Source: Haemaphysalis longicornis (lineage: Eukaryota > Arthropoda > Arachnida > Ixodida > Ixodidae). From it: a DNA stretch of 64,000 nt. Made by a program: the position numbers and the translations under genes. Where the stretch lies: contig CM023457.1 in NCBI GenBank assembly GCA_013339765.2, positions 46,767,974 to 46,831,973 on the forward strand. Direction: 5' to 3'. Of the stretch, positions 46,200-57,334 are shown piece by piece. Position 1 is the stretch's first letter; every line of letters begins with the position of its first letter. The notes beneath the pieces were generated by a model, which ran no database searches, was not told the origin of the DNA, and saw only the letters and a program-made list of their open reading frames with translations.

Positions 46200-48040
46200 T
46201 GGCTGCGTTCTCTTGAGTTCTGCAGCGTACTTTAAATTTAGGATGTAGCCATCACAACCAAAAGTATTCGATTCGTTCCTGTGACCAGACTGCTACGTGC
46301 CCTGTGATCTTTCTAGGGTCATAGGATAATTTAGCCCGTGGAACAGTCTATTGGGGGACCGTATGCATCTGCACAGAAACCTCAGGGTACCATGTCAGTT
46401 CTCCGCAAACACTGTGCGCTTGTGCATAGTGTCGATTCGGCTGAATGGCAGCCACCGAATGGGCTGCACACTCTTGAAGCCCACATGTGTCAGACTAACG
46501 TTTAGGGTATGTGTCAGTGAACATACCTTTATCATACACATCTTGTGGTTTTAAAGCTTTCTTTGGTAATATTTCATGCACTAAAAAGAAAAGCACACTG
46601 GTGCACAAGTAACCTTTTAGTTGCGTCATAGAAAGGTCGCAAATGAAAATCCGGTCCCTGCTCGACTCTTTGGGCCTTTTTTCTTGTTTTTTTTTATTAT
46701 TTATGTCTTTGGATAAGATTTGATCTTCCAGAAATTTAAATATTCCGTTTAGTCGTTCAAATTAAATTACATTAGTTAAGTTTACGTTAAGTTAGGTTAC
46801 ATCAGGTTACGTAAGGGGGAGCAAAATAGTACCGCGTTACGCAAGAAAATTCAGCCGGACGGCACTTTGCCAGGGTGTATTTGGGCGGCACTTAGACACA
46901 GCCTTCTTTACTTAAACCTGCCTGCAAAATGAATCATAAAAAGATCCTTTGCCTTTGCCTTGCTTTTGCAGTCACCTCCTTAGTCTTCTGGCGCACTTAG
47001 TGCACTGTCAAAGCGGCGGCTTCACCCCGTAGGTAGGTGTACTATGTACGCCTCGCGGTTGAGCTGAGTATTTCTCACCCCGTTCATGCCTCTTTTCCGC
47101 ATTTAAATATGCCGTGAAACACTTTTCTCAACTTTTTTTGAAATCTTAAATGTTTGCAGAACGTAGTCAACCAACAGATCCAGCACTTAGATTAGGGGGT
47201 GGCAAATTACCTCAGAAAAAATTGCTGATCTCTGTATGCGCTTCAGATAACTTATGCAAATTCCAATGGCAGACCAGAAACGGTCGCTGAGCTCCGCCTC
47301 AAGAGCACGCTGCTCCGTCTAAAAGCAGGTGCTCCGAAAAAATTACACCATCCTCACGTAGGGGAACTGTCGGGCGCTTCGACGCACGAACTGGCGCGGG
47401 CCCTGGGGCGAGCAGCGCGGAAATGGAAAGCACGTGTTGCGCGGCGCTTTCGAACGCCGCGAATTCCGACAAGGCCGCGCCTGCTCACACCGGATGGCCT
47501 AACCGCCACATGGGATGGCCACCGACGAAGACGACTGGCTTTTCCTTCTTCCCCGGCCCTCAGCGGCAGGAGGAAGGGAAGATGAAGACGGAGAGAGACG
47601 TGGTCCGGGCGCAGAAGAGCTCGGCCCGTCGTCTTCGGGCTCCGCGCGAGTACCTACTGTTTTTAAGTCGCCCGCCGGGCTGTAAATAAATGTACAGTTT
47701 TGTATCGGAGGCTGAGTTTGTCGGTTGAGGATACCCGGGGTCAGATCCTCAGCGCTGCTGCGGCTTGGAGGAGAAGCCCCGGGGAAAAGAACATCAAGAA
47801 GATAACTGGAACCCTGAGTAGTATGCAGAGCAGCCATGGGGTCGACTCAAGTACGCATTAGTTTTCAGTTCGTTGTTTCCGTTAGGTTGAGGTACGTAGC
47901 TACCGTTATATTTACGTTTGGTTTCCATGCAACTACCACACTTTTCACTTACCGGAACTACGAAATGGGAAATTGCGTTGACCTCCTGGCTGTTTCGCAT
48001 ATACTCTCAGGGTTCCCCTGCGGGAAGATGGTGTAATTTT
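46200..48040. other. No gene recognised; possible LTR-like segment
   Basis: ATG at 46929 opens a 23-codon hydrophobic peptide (MNHKKILCLCLAFAVTSLVF) that ends at once in a stop. 47400-47760 is GC-rich, with AATAAA at 47687 and a (T)GTCGGTTGAGGATACCCGG segment after it that could be LTR end plus primer site, but no partner LTR was found. Confidence 0.3.
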
Positions 48041-48042
48041 AT

Positions 48043-48148
48043 TGGAGGGGGGGCGGGGGGGGGCGGTGGGGGGGGGGGGCGGGGTGGGTGTTGAGTGGAG
48101 AGGCGGAGGGGAGCGGGGGGGGGGTCGGGGGGTTGGGGGGGGGGGGGG
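48043..48148. repeat. Extreme poly-G tract region
   Basis: About 105 bp made almost wholly of G runs separated by single C, T or A. The base-level sequence and length of such a tract are error-prone. Potential G-quadruplex. Confidence 0.85.
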
Positions 48149-48539
48149 TGTTAGAGTTTGAGTGGAGAGGCCATTAAAGAGGCAGAGAGAGAGAGACGTT
48201 GTACGTGGCATGAGTTTGTCTTTATTTAGGCATTATCCCCTTCATGTCCAACGTAGTGACCCCCGTCGACCCCCCCGAGCTGTGGTGGCGTTCCGCTTTC
48301 ATTATGACCGCGTATGGTCGGTGAAATGAAATTAAAGTCAAGGGCTGTTTTAGTGGATGAACCCTAAAGTTGCTGAGATGAGGTCGATGCACGTTCTTCG
48401 GATGGTTGTGGGCTGCTTGTAATCACGGCCACCGAGACTCACCGACGCACGCCCCTGCCGACGACGATGAAACGTCGAAGGCGCGTGAAGCGTGCGCGCT
48501 CGTTTTTTGTCTCGTGCCCGGCCCAGGAAGACACCGGCA

Positions 48540-48615
48540 ACACTGTCGCTCCAGAAGCCCTTAAAGGGGAAGCATGCTCGTCTCGTGCTGGCCCAGGAAG
48601 ACACCTGTAACACTG
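48540..48615. repeat. Short tandem direct repeat
   Basis: GCCCAGGAAGACACC(G/T)G(C/T)AACACTG occurs twice (about 48521 and 48591), each followed by TCGCTCCAG(A/G)AGCC(C/A)TTAAAGG. A unit of about 70 bp duplicated in tandem within GC-rich sequence. Confidence 0.6.
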
Positions 48616-48734
48616 TCGCTCCAGGAGCCATTAAAGGGTAAGACACCACCGGGCATTCTGCAAGCCGAGCATGCGCAGTGGGGGTGTGGACGGCGCACCA
48701 ACAACAATAAGGAAGGGACATAGCCCCGACAATG

Positions 48735-48749
48735 AGATGCTTCGCATCT
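48735..48749. repeat. Palindromic tip AGATGC-TTC-GCATCT
   Basis: Identical to the tip at 62641-62655 and followed by the same TAAAA. It is the terminus of a helicase-repeat-like element on the minus strand whose body (about 48360-48730) is GC-rich and non-coding. Confidence 0.5.
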
Positions 48750-49296
48750 AAAACGCCTTTGGAACGCTCACGCTACCACGGGAGCAAACGCCTAAAACGA
48801 CATGGGATCAGGAATTTCCCGGAGGCCTTTACGTAGGGCCCTTCCAAAAACATCTGCTTCCCTGCAAGTGTTTTCCTGTGGGATCTCAAGTAAACTTCCT
48901 TCATCGGCTTTTTTTGCCGAGTAATGTGTCCAACGGTGACCGTGACGAAAGTTTAGTCGGCCTTTTCGCAGGCAGGCAAAAAAAAAGAAGAAAAAAAAGA
49001 AACGCCGAGGGCGCGTTTATCCGCCATGTCCATCGATTCGTCGCACCAGCCGGGCTCCTCGCCCGGATGTTTCTCATCCGGAGAAGTTCTCCGGATGTGC
49101 CATTGGAATTCAACATTAAAAATTTGCTCAAAAGATTTCTGTATCATTCACTGTCTTGGCGTTCAGCGACCGCTGGAATTGCGTCATTACAACGATGTAA
49201 TGGCTACCAGCTGGCTTTCCTTCAGTTGTAGCAATGAACACTGGCAATAGCAACTGAAAAAAAAAACAGAAAAGCAAAGCAGAAATGGAAGGTGTA

Positions 49297-49649
49297 CTAT
49301 TATGAGCAATATGAACACAGGAACGCGTGGCAAACAGCCTCGAAAAAGACTCGGAACGATACGCGGATGGCGGTGTGAAAATCAAAGGGGGAACGAGGGC
49401 GCTCTTCTACTAACTGTTGGCACTCCCACCACGCTTGAATGTGTACGAAGCAGCAGCCTATGTCATTTTGCCGATAATATCGTATCGTCCGACAGCCCAA
49501 AAGACGCCCTGAGGGAATGGAAAGAGTTGTTAGATCAGCGTCCCCCTTTCCACTTTGTTTTCGACGGCGGCCGCTGCGTATCACGCATAGCTGGGTCTGA
49601 GGGTGTTTTCCATGCGTTTCTGTGTTCCCTTTCATATGGCTCATAATAG
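49297..49649. mobile_element. MITE with long terminal inverted repeats, TA-flanked
   Basis: Ends CTATTATGAGC and GCTCATAATAG are flanked on both sides by TA. The inverted repeat extends imperfectly for about 100 bp (ATGAACACAGGAACGCGTGG against the complement of CCATGCGTTTCTGTGTTCCC). 353 bp, consistent with a Tc1/mariner-type non-autonomous element. Open frames on both strands (49302-49646) are products of the symmetry. Confidence 0.7.
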
Positions 49650-49659
49650 TACTTGCTGG

Positions 49660-50640
49660 GATGAGCAAATCACGCAGTGCCGCTCAGTTGACATCAAGCA
49701 TAAACATACAGCGCGAGAGGATAGCAAGTGCGGCTATCTAGGGCACGTACCGAGAACATGCAATGTTCGATAGCCAACTCACAAAGCGCCCTGTTGACGC
49801 AACAATACGGGGAGTTCCTCTATAACAGCCCCGCTGACAAATGGCTTCATTACTGGGTGTTTTTAGAGAAACGTGAGAATAGCGCAGCTCCGCGCCACCG
49901 GTTCTAGGGCATGTTGAATCTACACGATTTTTTTGCTGGTTTACCGCAGGCGGCTGCATAAATACATAGTTCGATAATTTTTAGGAACGAAAAATTGGTC
50001 TTCGTCGGCATTTCTTCTGTGCCATACCTCATGTCATCCCCGAAAATCACTAAGACGGCACATAGATAGAAGTTACAAACCCGGGCGTTGACTGAAAACA
50101 ATTTACTGTTTGGAAAGAAAGATTAGATATGGGTTAAAACAGACGTTGTTATTAGGTCCCATAGGCTGTGCGAGACGCGTGAAAAGAAGCCAAACAAAGC
50201 CAAAAATATGTGAGTAATTTGTACTTATATTAACACAATTACAGACCAAACGCAACTCGTCTGAAAATAATCTTTTCACGATCTTCTGAGCATATATTTC
50301 CGTCGCTCTATTGTGAGATCAGCCGGTTCAGAAGCAGGCCCTAAGTCCGCCCCAAACCTACTGACCTTTCTCGTTTTTTAGTTGTCCACTTCATCTTTCT
50401 ATCTATTTAAGATTAAAATGATGAAATAATGTTTTTTTTATTTTTTCATATACAGGACGCCGCCCCAATATACCGATCGATGTATACAGTGCTAAAAGAA
50501 AGACATGCATTCCAAACTGATGAGCATAATTTTTTTTTATTATAAAGCAACGAGGTGTGCACTTGTCCAAAAGATTTGCAACTGCGTACTCTGTTGCTGT
50601 TTCCTTTGTTTTCAGGAAGCACCAAATAGACTTAAATGCC
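49660..50640. other. 3' flank of the third carboxypeptidase exon
   Basis: AT-rich, with no gene recognised. A minus-strand AATAAA near 50533-50540, about 100 nt after the stop codon, may be the polyadenylation signal of the adjacent carboxypeptidase. Confidence 0.4.
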
Positions 50641-50641
50641 T

Positions 50642-51483
50642 TCAGCATGTGGCAGTAGTATTTATTTCGCCCCTGTTAACGCGGTCTGGGAAATTCAAAA
50701 ATCGGACATACAACTCGCTTACGGCTGCGGAACGATCTAGGGAGATGTAGTGACCGCCAAAAAGCACGGTAGCGAACACGACTGCACCAGCCACGGTTTC
50801 GTAACCGCGCAGTTCGTCTGAACTATTGCCGTTGCGGTACCAAAGCATGCGGCATGCCTTTCTGTAAATTTCAGCCCCGCGCCACTCTAACTGTCTGAAT
50901 TGGTATTCTATGTTAAATGCCGGAAAAACTGCGTCATACTCAGCAACATACATGAGGACGCGTGCATTATTGAGCACATACAACAGTTTTTCCTTTATAT
51001 CTACAAAAAAATCTTTAACAGCTAACTCCATTGCTAACTCAGCTCTGGTGTCGTCCAGTTTCCTGTTGGGGTCCACATGGATTATTTTCTTAAACTCTTC
51101 ACCGTTCGCATACTTAAAGTACGCTACAGCTTCCTTCGGTCTTTCGGTAGTTGCAATGCTACCGTGGTGCTCAAAACCTGTTAGGTTCTGAAATAGACTT
51201 TTCCGGCCAGTAGGCATATTCAGTACAGTCACGCTGAGAAGTTTTGCAGCGTTCTGGAAGTCTTTCTTCTGCACAAGATAGGCAATTTTCTCAAACTGCT
51301 TAGCAAACTCGTAGCGGCTGTTTTCATCCAACACCCCGGAGTAATGCAAGTAATCAGCGGAGTTTATCAACTCCAATAGCGGAAACAGGAACCCGACTCC
51401 CAGCATGACCCCGTCGAACTCTAAGGGAAGCTGAAACGGATCCCGGGTTAATATTCTTCGCACCACTCCAACCGCCGACCTAG
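50642..51483 (-). CDS. Serine carboxypeptidase paralogue, last exon (partial gene)
   Basis: Paralogue of the exon at 823-1703, intact, 842 nt, starting at the acceptor ctcttgcag in the same phase 1 (ARSAVGVVRRILT). Conserved blocks: GVMLGVGFLFPLLELINSAD, KSLFQNLTGFEHHGS, and the catalytic His in VLFGGHYISLDRS. The catalytic Asp lies in VLMYVAEYDAVFPAF, where the usual G-Q-x-D is A-E-Y-D, so substrate recognition next to the acid may differ. No upstream exon (signal, SGY or GESYG exon) was found between 51.5 kb and 64 kb, although the assembly gap lies there. The lack of stops suggests selection, so the rest of the gene may lie outside the window or have been misassembled. Confidence 0.9.
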
Positions 51484-51549
51484 CTGCAAGAGAAATGAAA
51501 TAACAATTCATTTGCACCGTGATGGCAACGTACTTTCATGCATATATCA

Positions 51550-52490
51550 TTCATTTCTTTATTTTACACCCTTAAAGATGAGGGAGGCAAGGAAAAAAAA
51601 AGGTGTAAGAACAGCTTGACTAGCTCCGGCATCCGCTCCCCACCCCCTCCCCCTACACCCAATAGAACAAGTATATGGCAGGTTTAATTTTTAAGCAGCG
51701 TTCATGAAAACAAGGAACCGCACAAGTAAAAGAAAAAAAACAATGCAAGTGAAAGTAAAATAAACAATCAGCAGTTTTTGCTTTAACGAGAAGCGCGCGA
51801 CAGTCGCGGTTACGCATTTTTTTTTCGCGCAGTTGTCACAATAGCCGACAGCGCGACGCAGGCCTGATTAAACACATATTTCAATGAGTTCAGGAAAAAA
51901 GCAAAACACAGAAAATCAAGGAAACGCTAAGTTGGGAATGAAGAATATATTGCGGTTGCCACGTGTAGGCGCAGGAAAATACATGAACAACAAGGGGCGA
52001 CCCCTTAATTCAGGAGAATTGCTTTATTGTGCAGATAATGTTCGCAATTCCTTGTTTGATGTCATTTCGAAAGTAATGCTGTTTGTGTGACAAAAATTTT
52101 GCGGTTCCGGAAGTTTTTGTTCTACCCTTTCGGTTGCGTATTTCGTTCTGCAAACGCTGTTTTTCCAAATGTGGCTAGTTCTTGTGCGATACGCAATCAT
52201 TTTTGCGGTTAGGGAGAGGAAATTTCTTTGTTAAGTTCTTTTTTTATAACTCACGGCTAAGGAATATGAACACAAGTGGTGTATTTTGCTTACGGTATGG
52301 TTCAGAAAGAGTATCGCCGGAAGGGTGATGAAAAGAGACATTAGCTGTTTCTTAAGATCAGTTTTTGCAAGGCATGGATTGCATGTAGATTTCTTACTGT
52401 GGTATCGCCCCCTCTCAAGATGTCAATACTTAATACGCAAAACGACGAGTAGTAGAGGAATATTTTTTTCTTCAGTGGGTAGCGTGTTTT
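51550..52490. other. No gene recognised
   Basis: Expected to be intron of the preceding carboxypeptidase gene if it is complete. The frame 51884-52090 (+) is unrecognised. Confidence 0.35.
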
Positions 52491-52499
52491 TTACAAATA

Positions 52500-52925
52500 A
52501 AAGTTAACCGAGCTATTCTTTATCATTTTGACTTTATGTGATTAATATGCTTGTCCCAAGCAATTTTTTTTTTCTGTGAAGATGACCCTGAGCGTTTTCT
52601 ACGCAGTGACCATCTGCCTCACTGAATTGCACCGAAAGGTATCGAAAGTAAATATAGTTTTGTGTTGGGGGCAAATTAGAAAAGCTTTAGGTTCTTGGGG
52701 TTCCCTTTAAGGGCATTGCAGTCGCTCCGTTTACTTAGTTCGGCCAGGGTGTTGATTCCTCTTGAAGTGAGGCTAAAAGGCGATGCACCAGAAAAGATTA
52801 ATGTGCTGTCGTCGGTATAATAATGAATTTCAAGGTTTTATTACATTAATGATGCCGTTACTGCATAAACCGAAGAGTAGCGATCCAAGATTACTGCCTT
52901 GAGGAACGCCAGATAATAAAGGCTT
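52500..52925 (-). mobile_element. CR1/Jockey-like LINE reverse transcriptase fragment
   Basis: The minus strand reads SGVPQGSNLGSLLFGL (about 52912-52865). After a frame change it reads IHYYTDDSTLIFSGASPFSL (catalytic YTDD) and, near 52590-52530, AWDKHINHIKSK from the thumb. RT motifs are in the correct order but in different frames, with stops. Confidence 0.75.
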
Positions 52926-53136
52926 AACTTCTGATTAATGGCCATTAACGCTGACATTTTGACGTCGACTTCCTCGGTAAGGCTAATCCAGTACCACGGA
53001 AACGTTACAACTCTAACGACTCCAATAAATATGAATAACGTGTGATTTAAGATTTCAAATGATTTTATGTAGCTTATGTATATTTATATGGTCATCTGAA
53101 GTCGATGGTTGGACGGCATACCGTCTGGTCAGGTAG

Positions 53137-53322
53137 CATACTACAAAACAAGAAACACAGGTCACTGACCAAGTCAAAACAAATTGACGTTTTGGGAGCG
53201 CTACTGCTCCCTTGTTCACAATGACTTCGTTCACAATTGTGAACAAGGGAGCCGTAGCGCTCCCGAAACGCCAATTTGTTTCTGACTGGTTCAGTGACCT
53301 GTGTTTCTTGTTTTGTAATATG
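53137..53322. repeat. 186-bp long inverted repeat (fold-back)
   Basis: Two arms of roughly 90 bp (53137-53226 and 53233-53322) are nearly complementary. They include ACAAGAAACACAGGTCACTG with its complement, GGGAGCGCTAC with its complement, and CTTGTTCACAAT with ATTGTGAACAAG around a short CTTCGT loop. Open frames across it are symmetric artefacts. Confidence 0.8.
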
Positions 53323-53539
53323 GTCATCTGTTTATCTTCAAATGATTTTACAATTAATTTTTTGTTTAATTCTGTAGGGCAGTTTTTTCGAAAGCCGAAC
53401 TGGGGTGCTATTCCAGAAGGCCCGAGATCGTGCAAAACTCGATATACACGGACTCTGGAGACACCCACGTAACATGATGGCAATATTTCGAGGTGAGTTC
53501 AAGCGCTTTAAAAATCCGACTGACGCGATTGGCTGATTA

Positions 53540-53639
53540 NNNNNNNNNNNNNNNNNNNNNNNNNNNNNNNNNNNNNNNNNNNNNNNNNNNNNNNNNNNNN
53601 NNNNNNNNNNNNNNNNNNNNNNNNNNNNNNNNNNNNNNN
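53540..53639. other. Assembly gap (100 N)
   Basis: Exactly 100 N, the conventional placeholder for a gap of unknown length. The right side is inside an LTR retrotransposon and the left side is unrelated, so more element sequence is missing here. Confidence 1.
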
Positions 53640-54680
53640 CTGCTGGCGAGTGCCGTTGCGACACCGGCCGTGTTTGCTGGCCCTTCCGTGCGCCCACTTA
53701 CCGTTTGCGGGGGCGACTGGATCAGCATGTCCGGCGCGGCGTCGTTCGTCCACGGCACCGTGGGGTCTGTCGGGCGCGCCGCCCGTGCAGCTTGGTAGGG
53801 CACCGTGCCGATCGGCGCGGGGTGCTCGCTGCGTTTGGGGCATGGCGCGCGGGGGAAGGCGTTTGCCTCGTACGGCGAAGGCGAGCGCCCGGTGCGGGTC
53901 GGCGCCGGTTGCTCACCGTGCCCGCGAACATGCGCGGGGGCCGACTGTGCGCGCTCCGCGCTCATGACTCGGCCGTAGGGGGGGTGCTCCCGACTCACGT
54001 ATGCATTCGCTGGTGGCGTGAGGAACGTCGGCCGGTGAGGGGGGTCTCCCGCGGCTTGGCCGGCGAGCATCACAGGTCGCCCACTCGCTGGCGTTGTCTG
54101 CCATACTGTTCACCTCAACTGCGTTTGCAGACGAGGCCCCACGTTAGGGGCGCCAAAATGTGGCGTGGGTGTGACTTGGACGGTCCACCGCACGCGGCGA
54201 CCGTGTATACGGCCGGCGTGAGGGGCAGACAACACAAATGCAACCGTCCACACAAGCAATGGCGGGTTTTATTCCTCGAACCCCCGGTCCCCCTGCTTCT
54301 TGCTCCTCCGATTGCGGGCCGGAGCCGTTCGGCTCGAGATGGTCGCGCGCGTTGCTTGCTGCGCAAAGTCGACGCTGGAACGATAACCGGAGATGACATG
54401 GGCGGCCGCATCGGCGCTCTCCGGTCACGCGCGAGATGCTTACCTGGCCGGCGATCGTGGCGCTGTCCCGGGCTAGACCGTCTCCGGTGCGCGCGCCGTC
54501 CTTCTTCCCGCCCGGCCGTACGGCTAGTGACGTCACCGCGTTCTCCACACGCCCCATTGGGCCGGCTGGCCTCACGTGGTGCGTGACGTGGCGGAGACGA
54601 CGTCGCCTCCGGGCGAGGAGCGATCGCCCCTACCTCACCCGCGCCGGGGAGAGCGGGTTCCCGCCACTACCCTTTCCACA
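53640..54680 (-). mobile_element. Ty3/gypsy-like LTR retrotransposon, 5' end at gap
   Basis: Minus-strand element. The 5' LTR is about 54680-54159 (TGTGGAAAGG...CACGCCACA), with AATAAA at 54273-54268. Three bases later a primer-binding site TGGCGCCCCTAACGTGGGG (from 54155) follows, a type common in gypsy elements. The Gag-like frame starts at ATG 54104 (MADNASEWATCDARRPSRGR) and continues as Pro/Ala-rich protein after a frame change, then runs into the gap. Very GC-rich compared with the neighbours. Plus-strand frames such as 53705-54586 are shadows. Confidence 0.7.
54159..54680 (-). repeat. 5' LTR (522 bp)
   Basis: TGTGG...CCACA ends, internal AATAAA, and an adjacent primer-binding site. 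The partner LTR is not in the window. Confidence 0.6.
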
Positions 54681-54689
54681 GCTAGTCAA

Positions 54690-55245
54690 AAGAATGATGG
54701 TACCGTCATGGGTGAAGACATTTTTCTTTACCCTTCACGCTGGCGTGCTTCCCGTAAAGACGTGGCAGAAAGACAAGGGTTTGTGCCTTCCAGGAGGCGT
54801 TCAGTGTTATCCGTGCAAGAAATCCAAGTCGATCGAACATGTGTTTTTAGAGGTTGGGATGGGGTATTCTTCTGAGACGTGCTTCAGCGCACATTAAAGA
54901 AAGATTTCCCTCTAGACGCACACGGAATACGGTTTTTGCCCATCGAAAGTGAAGACGGTGTACCGTACGACCTCGTCATGGTTCTGGCCCTGCACGGCAT
55001 TTCGAAGTCGCGTATGGCCATACGCCATCGTGATGTTGATGCCAAATGCTCTAAGGAGTATTTTTCTGAGTCTATTCGGTTAATTATTAAAGTATGGAGG
55101 GCTCAGCCTGACCCTCCAGAATGGTTGCCTGTGATGGAAACATTGACAAGCATGAAACAGTTTTAGCTGGCTTTCTGCTACCCAAGGCTAGCAGTTTTAT
55201 CAATGTAGTGTTGTGTCGGTGTATTGTCAAAGTAAGGCAATAAAG
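54690..55245 (+). mobile_element. L1-like LINE 3' tail with zf-RVT, copy 2
   Basis: Reads GVLPVKTWQKDKGLCLPGGV, then CYPCKKSKSIEHVFLE (a zf-RVT-type C-x2-C...H motif). After a TGA where TGG is expected near 54867, it reads DVLQRTLKKDFPLDAHGIRF, LVMVLALHGISKSRMAIRHR, YFSESIRLIIKVWRAQPD and TLTSMKQF. It ends GGCAATAAAGAAAAAA. Its 3' half is the better-preserved relative of 35497-35864. Confidence 0.8.
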
Positions 55246-55679
55246 AAAAAAGCAAGATGTACGGTGTGTCTTGAGTGTTATATTCCTGTGAAGGTAAATT
55301 CAAACATCTTTGTGACGAAAACTTTCCCAACAAGCGGTTTAGGACACCTTGGGAAATTCGTAAACATTGTATGACGCGCAATCCTCTGAGTAAAATGAAG
55401 TCACAATCTGGCTGTACAACCAATTTTTACCCATTGAGATCTTGCTATAATACGGAATTCAAAAATGTCGCAATAATTTTTATTAAAATAAGGAAGAGGA
55501 GATGTAATTATCACAATATTTTATATAAAAAATGGAGCTGCGGTGCCACTACTACTTTAAAAACCTCAATTCAATATTCAGCGCTTCTAAGTCGCCTACG
55601 GAGATTTCTTGAAGTGCTCTTTTGAAAGGAAGTGCTGATGCAACTTATTTCAATCAACATCCCGTCAATACGGCTGTCA

Positions 55680-56720
55680 CAACAATCAGGCGACTGTTCC
55701 AAACACATGAATCATCCTCGCCCGGATACAAAATATTATTCCAGAAACCGGAGAACAAATTCTGTGGAGCATTATGGAAATAAATAATAGGAACTGTTTG
55801 AACCAATTTGATGTGCGACAACGTCCCTTGAAATTTGTCGCGGGCATTGTGACTACTCCATTAAAACATGGGTAGTTAAGATTTGTTTTTCTAGCGCAAC
55901 TTTCTTCTGATCGCTTCAAATAGGGAACGTTGTCGTTATATATTAAAAAAAGGTGACGAAAATGGTCGCAACAATTACAGACCTATTTCTATTTGGCCAT
56001 TTTTTTCCAAATTCTCGCAGAAGCATTCATATCGTAGGCCAACCTCTTTTACATATAAGTAGCATTTACTCACACGATTCTAATACAGATTTTGCGTTTT
56101 AATAAATTTGCACCTTTGGATCAAGAGAATTTATTCTTGAACCTATTGTACGCAAGAAACTAGCTCTTTGAATTTCCCAAATTTTTCTAAAGCCATCAAT
56201 CTTTTTAATAGAACCGTATCGCTGCAAAAAAGGAATTACTGTGGCCTTTCAAGCACCTCACACAATATTATCGAGTTTATCTCACAACTCAATAAATTTC
56301 ATGGAACAATAGCAATTCCTTTAAAGACTATGGTATTCTTCTGGAAAGTGTACTAAATGTTGACTAACAGCTATGTAAAGGATGTTCAAATTAATTCCTC
56401 AGCGGAATTTTTAATTTAGGCGCATGATACGGGCCTACGTATTTGGCTTAATAAATGTATTGCCCTATTCAAACAGGTGATTGATATTTTCGTAAAACTT
56501 GGTGAAGGACATGATGTAATGAATTAGCTATAGACGTTCACAAAATGAAGGCGTTTTAATTTCGAGCAACAGGGGACAGCTGGACCAAAGTAAGAACCCC
56601 TTTCTAAACGTCTGTCCCGTAGCAAACAGTTACAAGAAGTAACCATTTCTGAAAGCATGCTCCGGAAGTTATATACTGGTCAAGTTGTTACTAAACCATC
56701 AGGGGTTACAGGTAGTGCTT
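55680..56720 (+). mobile_element. CR1-like LINE reverse transcriptase, uninterrupted relative
   Basis: Uninterrupted paralogue of the split copy at 26170-26436/30449-31240. Motif IKKGDENGRNNYRPISIWP (55947-56003) followed by FFSKFSQKHSYRRP. A degenerate catalytic segment near 56420 reads AHDTGLRIWLNK instead of (F)ADDT. Stops throughout, so dead. Confidence 0.75.
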
Positions 56721-56776
56721 CGCAGTCACCGCAGCTTAATTCTAATGAAAACGACTTTTCATAGAAGTGGCAGTTC

Positions 56777-56880
56777 TTACCTTACACTAAACTCTTCTTA
56801 CCTTACACTGGACCACAGTTCTTACCTTACACTGAACTGAACTACCTTACACTGAACTGAACTACCTTACACTGAACATC
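56777..56880. repeat. Tandem minisatellite, TACCTTACACTGAAC units
   Basis: Five to six imperfect units built on (C)TTACCTTACACTGAACT, about 20 bp each. Confidence 0.75.
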
Positions 56881-57100
56881 TACAAATGTATAGGCAGGAA
56901 AACAATTTTTCGGACCGCGCGGGCGCGGGGCAAAAATCACCTCGGCGTTTTCTGGAGGCGTGGAGCCTGCTGTCGATATCGCCGTGGACGCTTGCACGTC
57001 CTTGCGTACTGTCAGGCACCCAAGTTTTCTCGCTTTCGGCAGCCGCGCTCCGCTTGTCAGTGACACGCTGCCGGGTGATGACTTCGAGCAATCCTTGCGC
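56877..57100 (+). repeat. ~220-bp repeat family, copy 2
   Basis: Same ordered blocks as 31583-31805 (CATCTACAAATGTATAGGC, GCTTTCGGCAGCCGCGCTCC, CTTGTCAGTGAC). In both cases the repeat lies a few hundred bases after a CR1-like LINE end. Confidence 0.6.
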
Positions 57101-57334
57101 TACGATGACCCATCTGCGGCATTGCGTACGTGTCGATTGCATCGGTTTTTAGACTTGTGTTCCCCTCTTGCGAATCTCTAATTACTCGGACTATATTTTG
57201 TTTTCTGTTTTTTTTACTCCGCCATTGAAGCAGCATGACGTCTGTAGATATAACGACTATGTAAAAAAACTTTTCAGGGGGACGATTAGTGAGAGCACCA
57301 GCAGGTGCACAAAAAACGCTGAATCGGCCGGTAT

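Noticed and set aside
46929..47000. Signal-peptide exon (MNHKKILCLCLAFAV...)
   Set aside because: Stop codon after 23 codons and no donor before it.
47400..47760. LTR with primer-binding site
   Set aside because: AATAAA and a GAGGATACCCGG segment are suggestive, but no TG...CA boundary pair or second LTR was found.
53705..54586. 293-codon plus-strand frame
   Set aside because: GC-rich shadow of the minus-strand LTR and Gag region.
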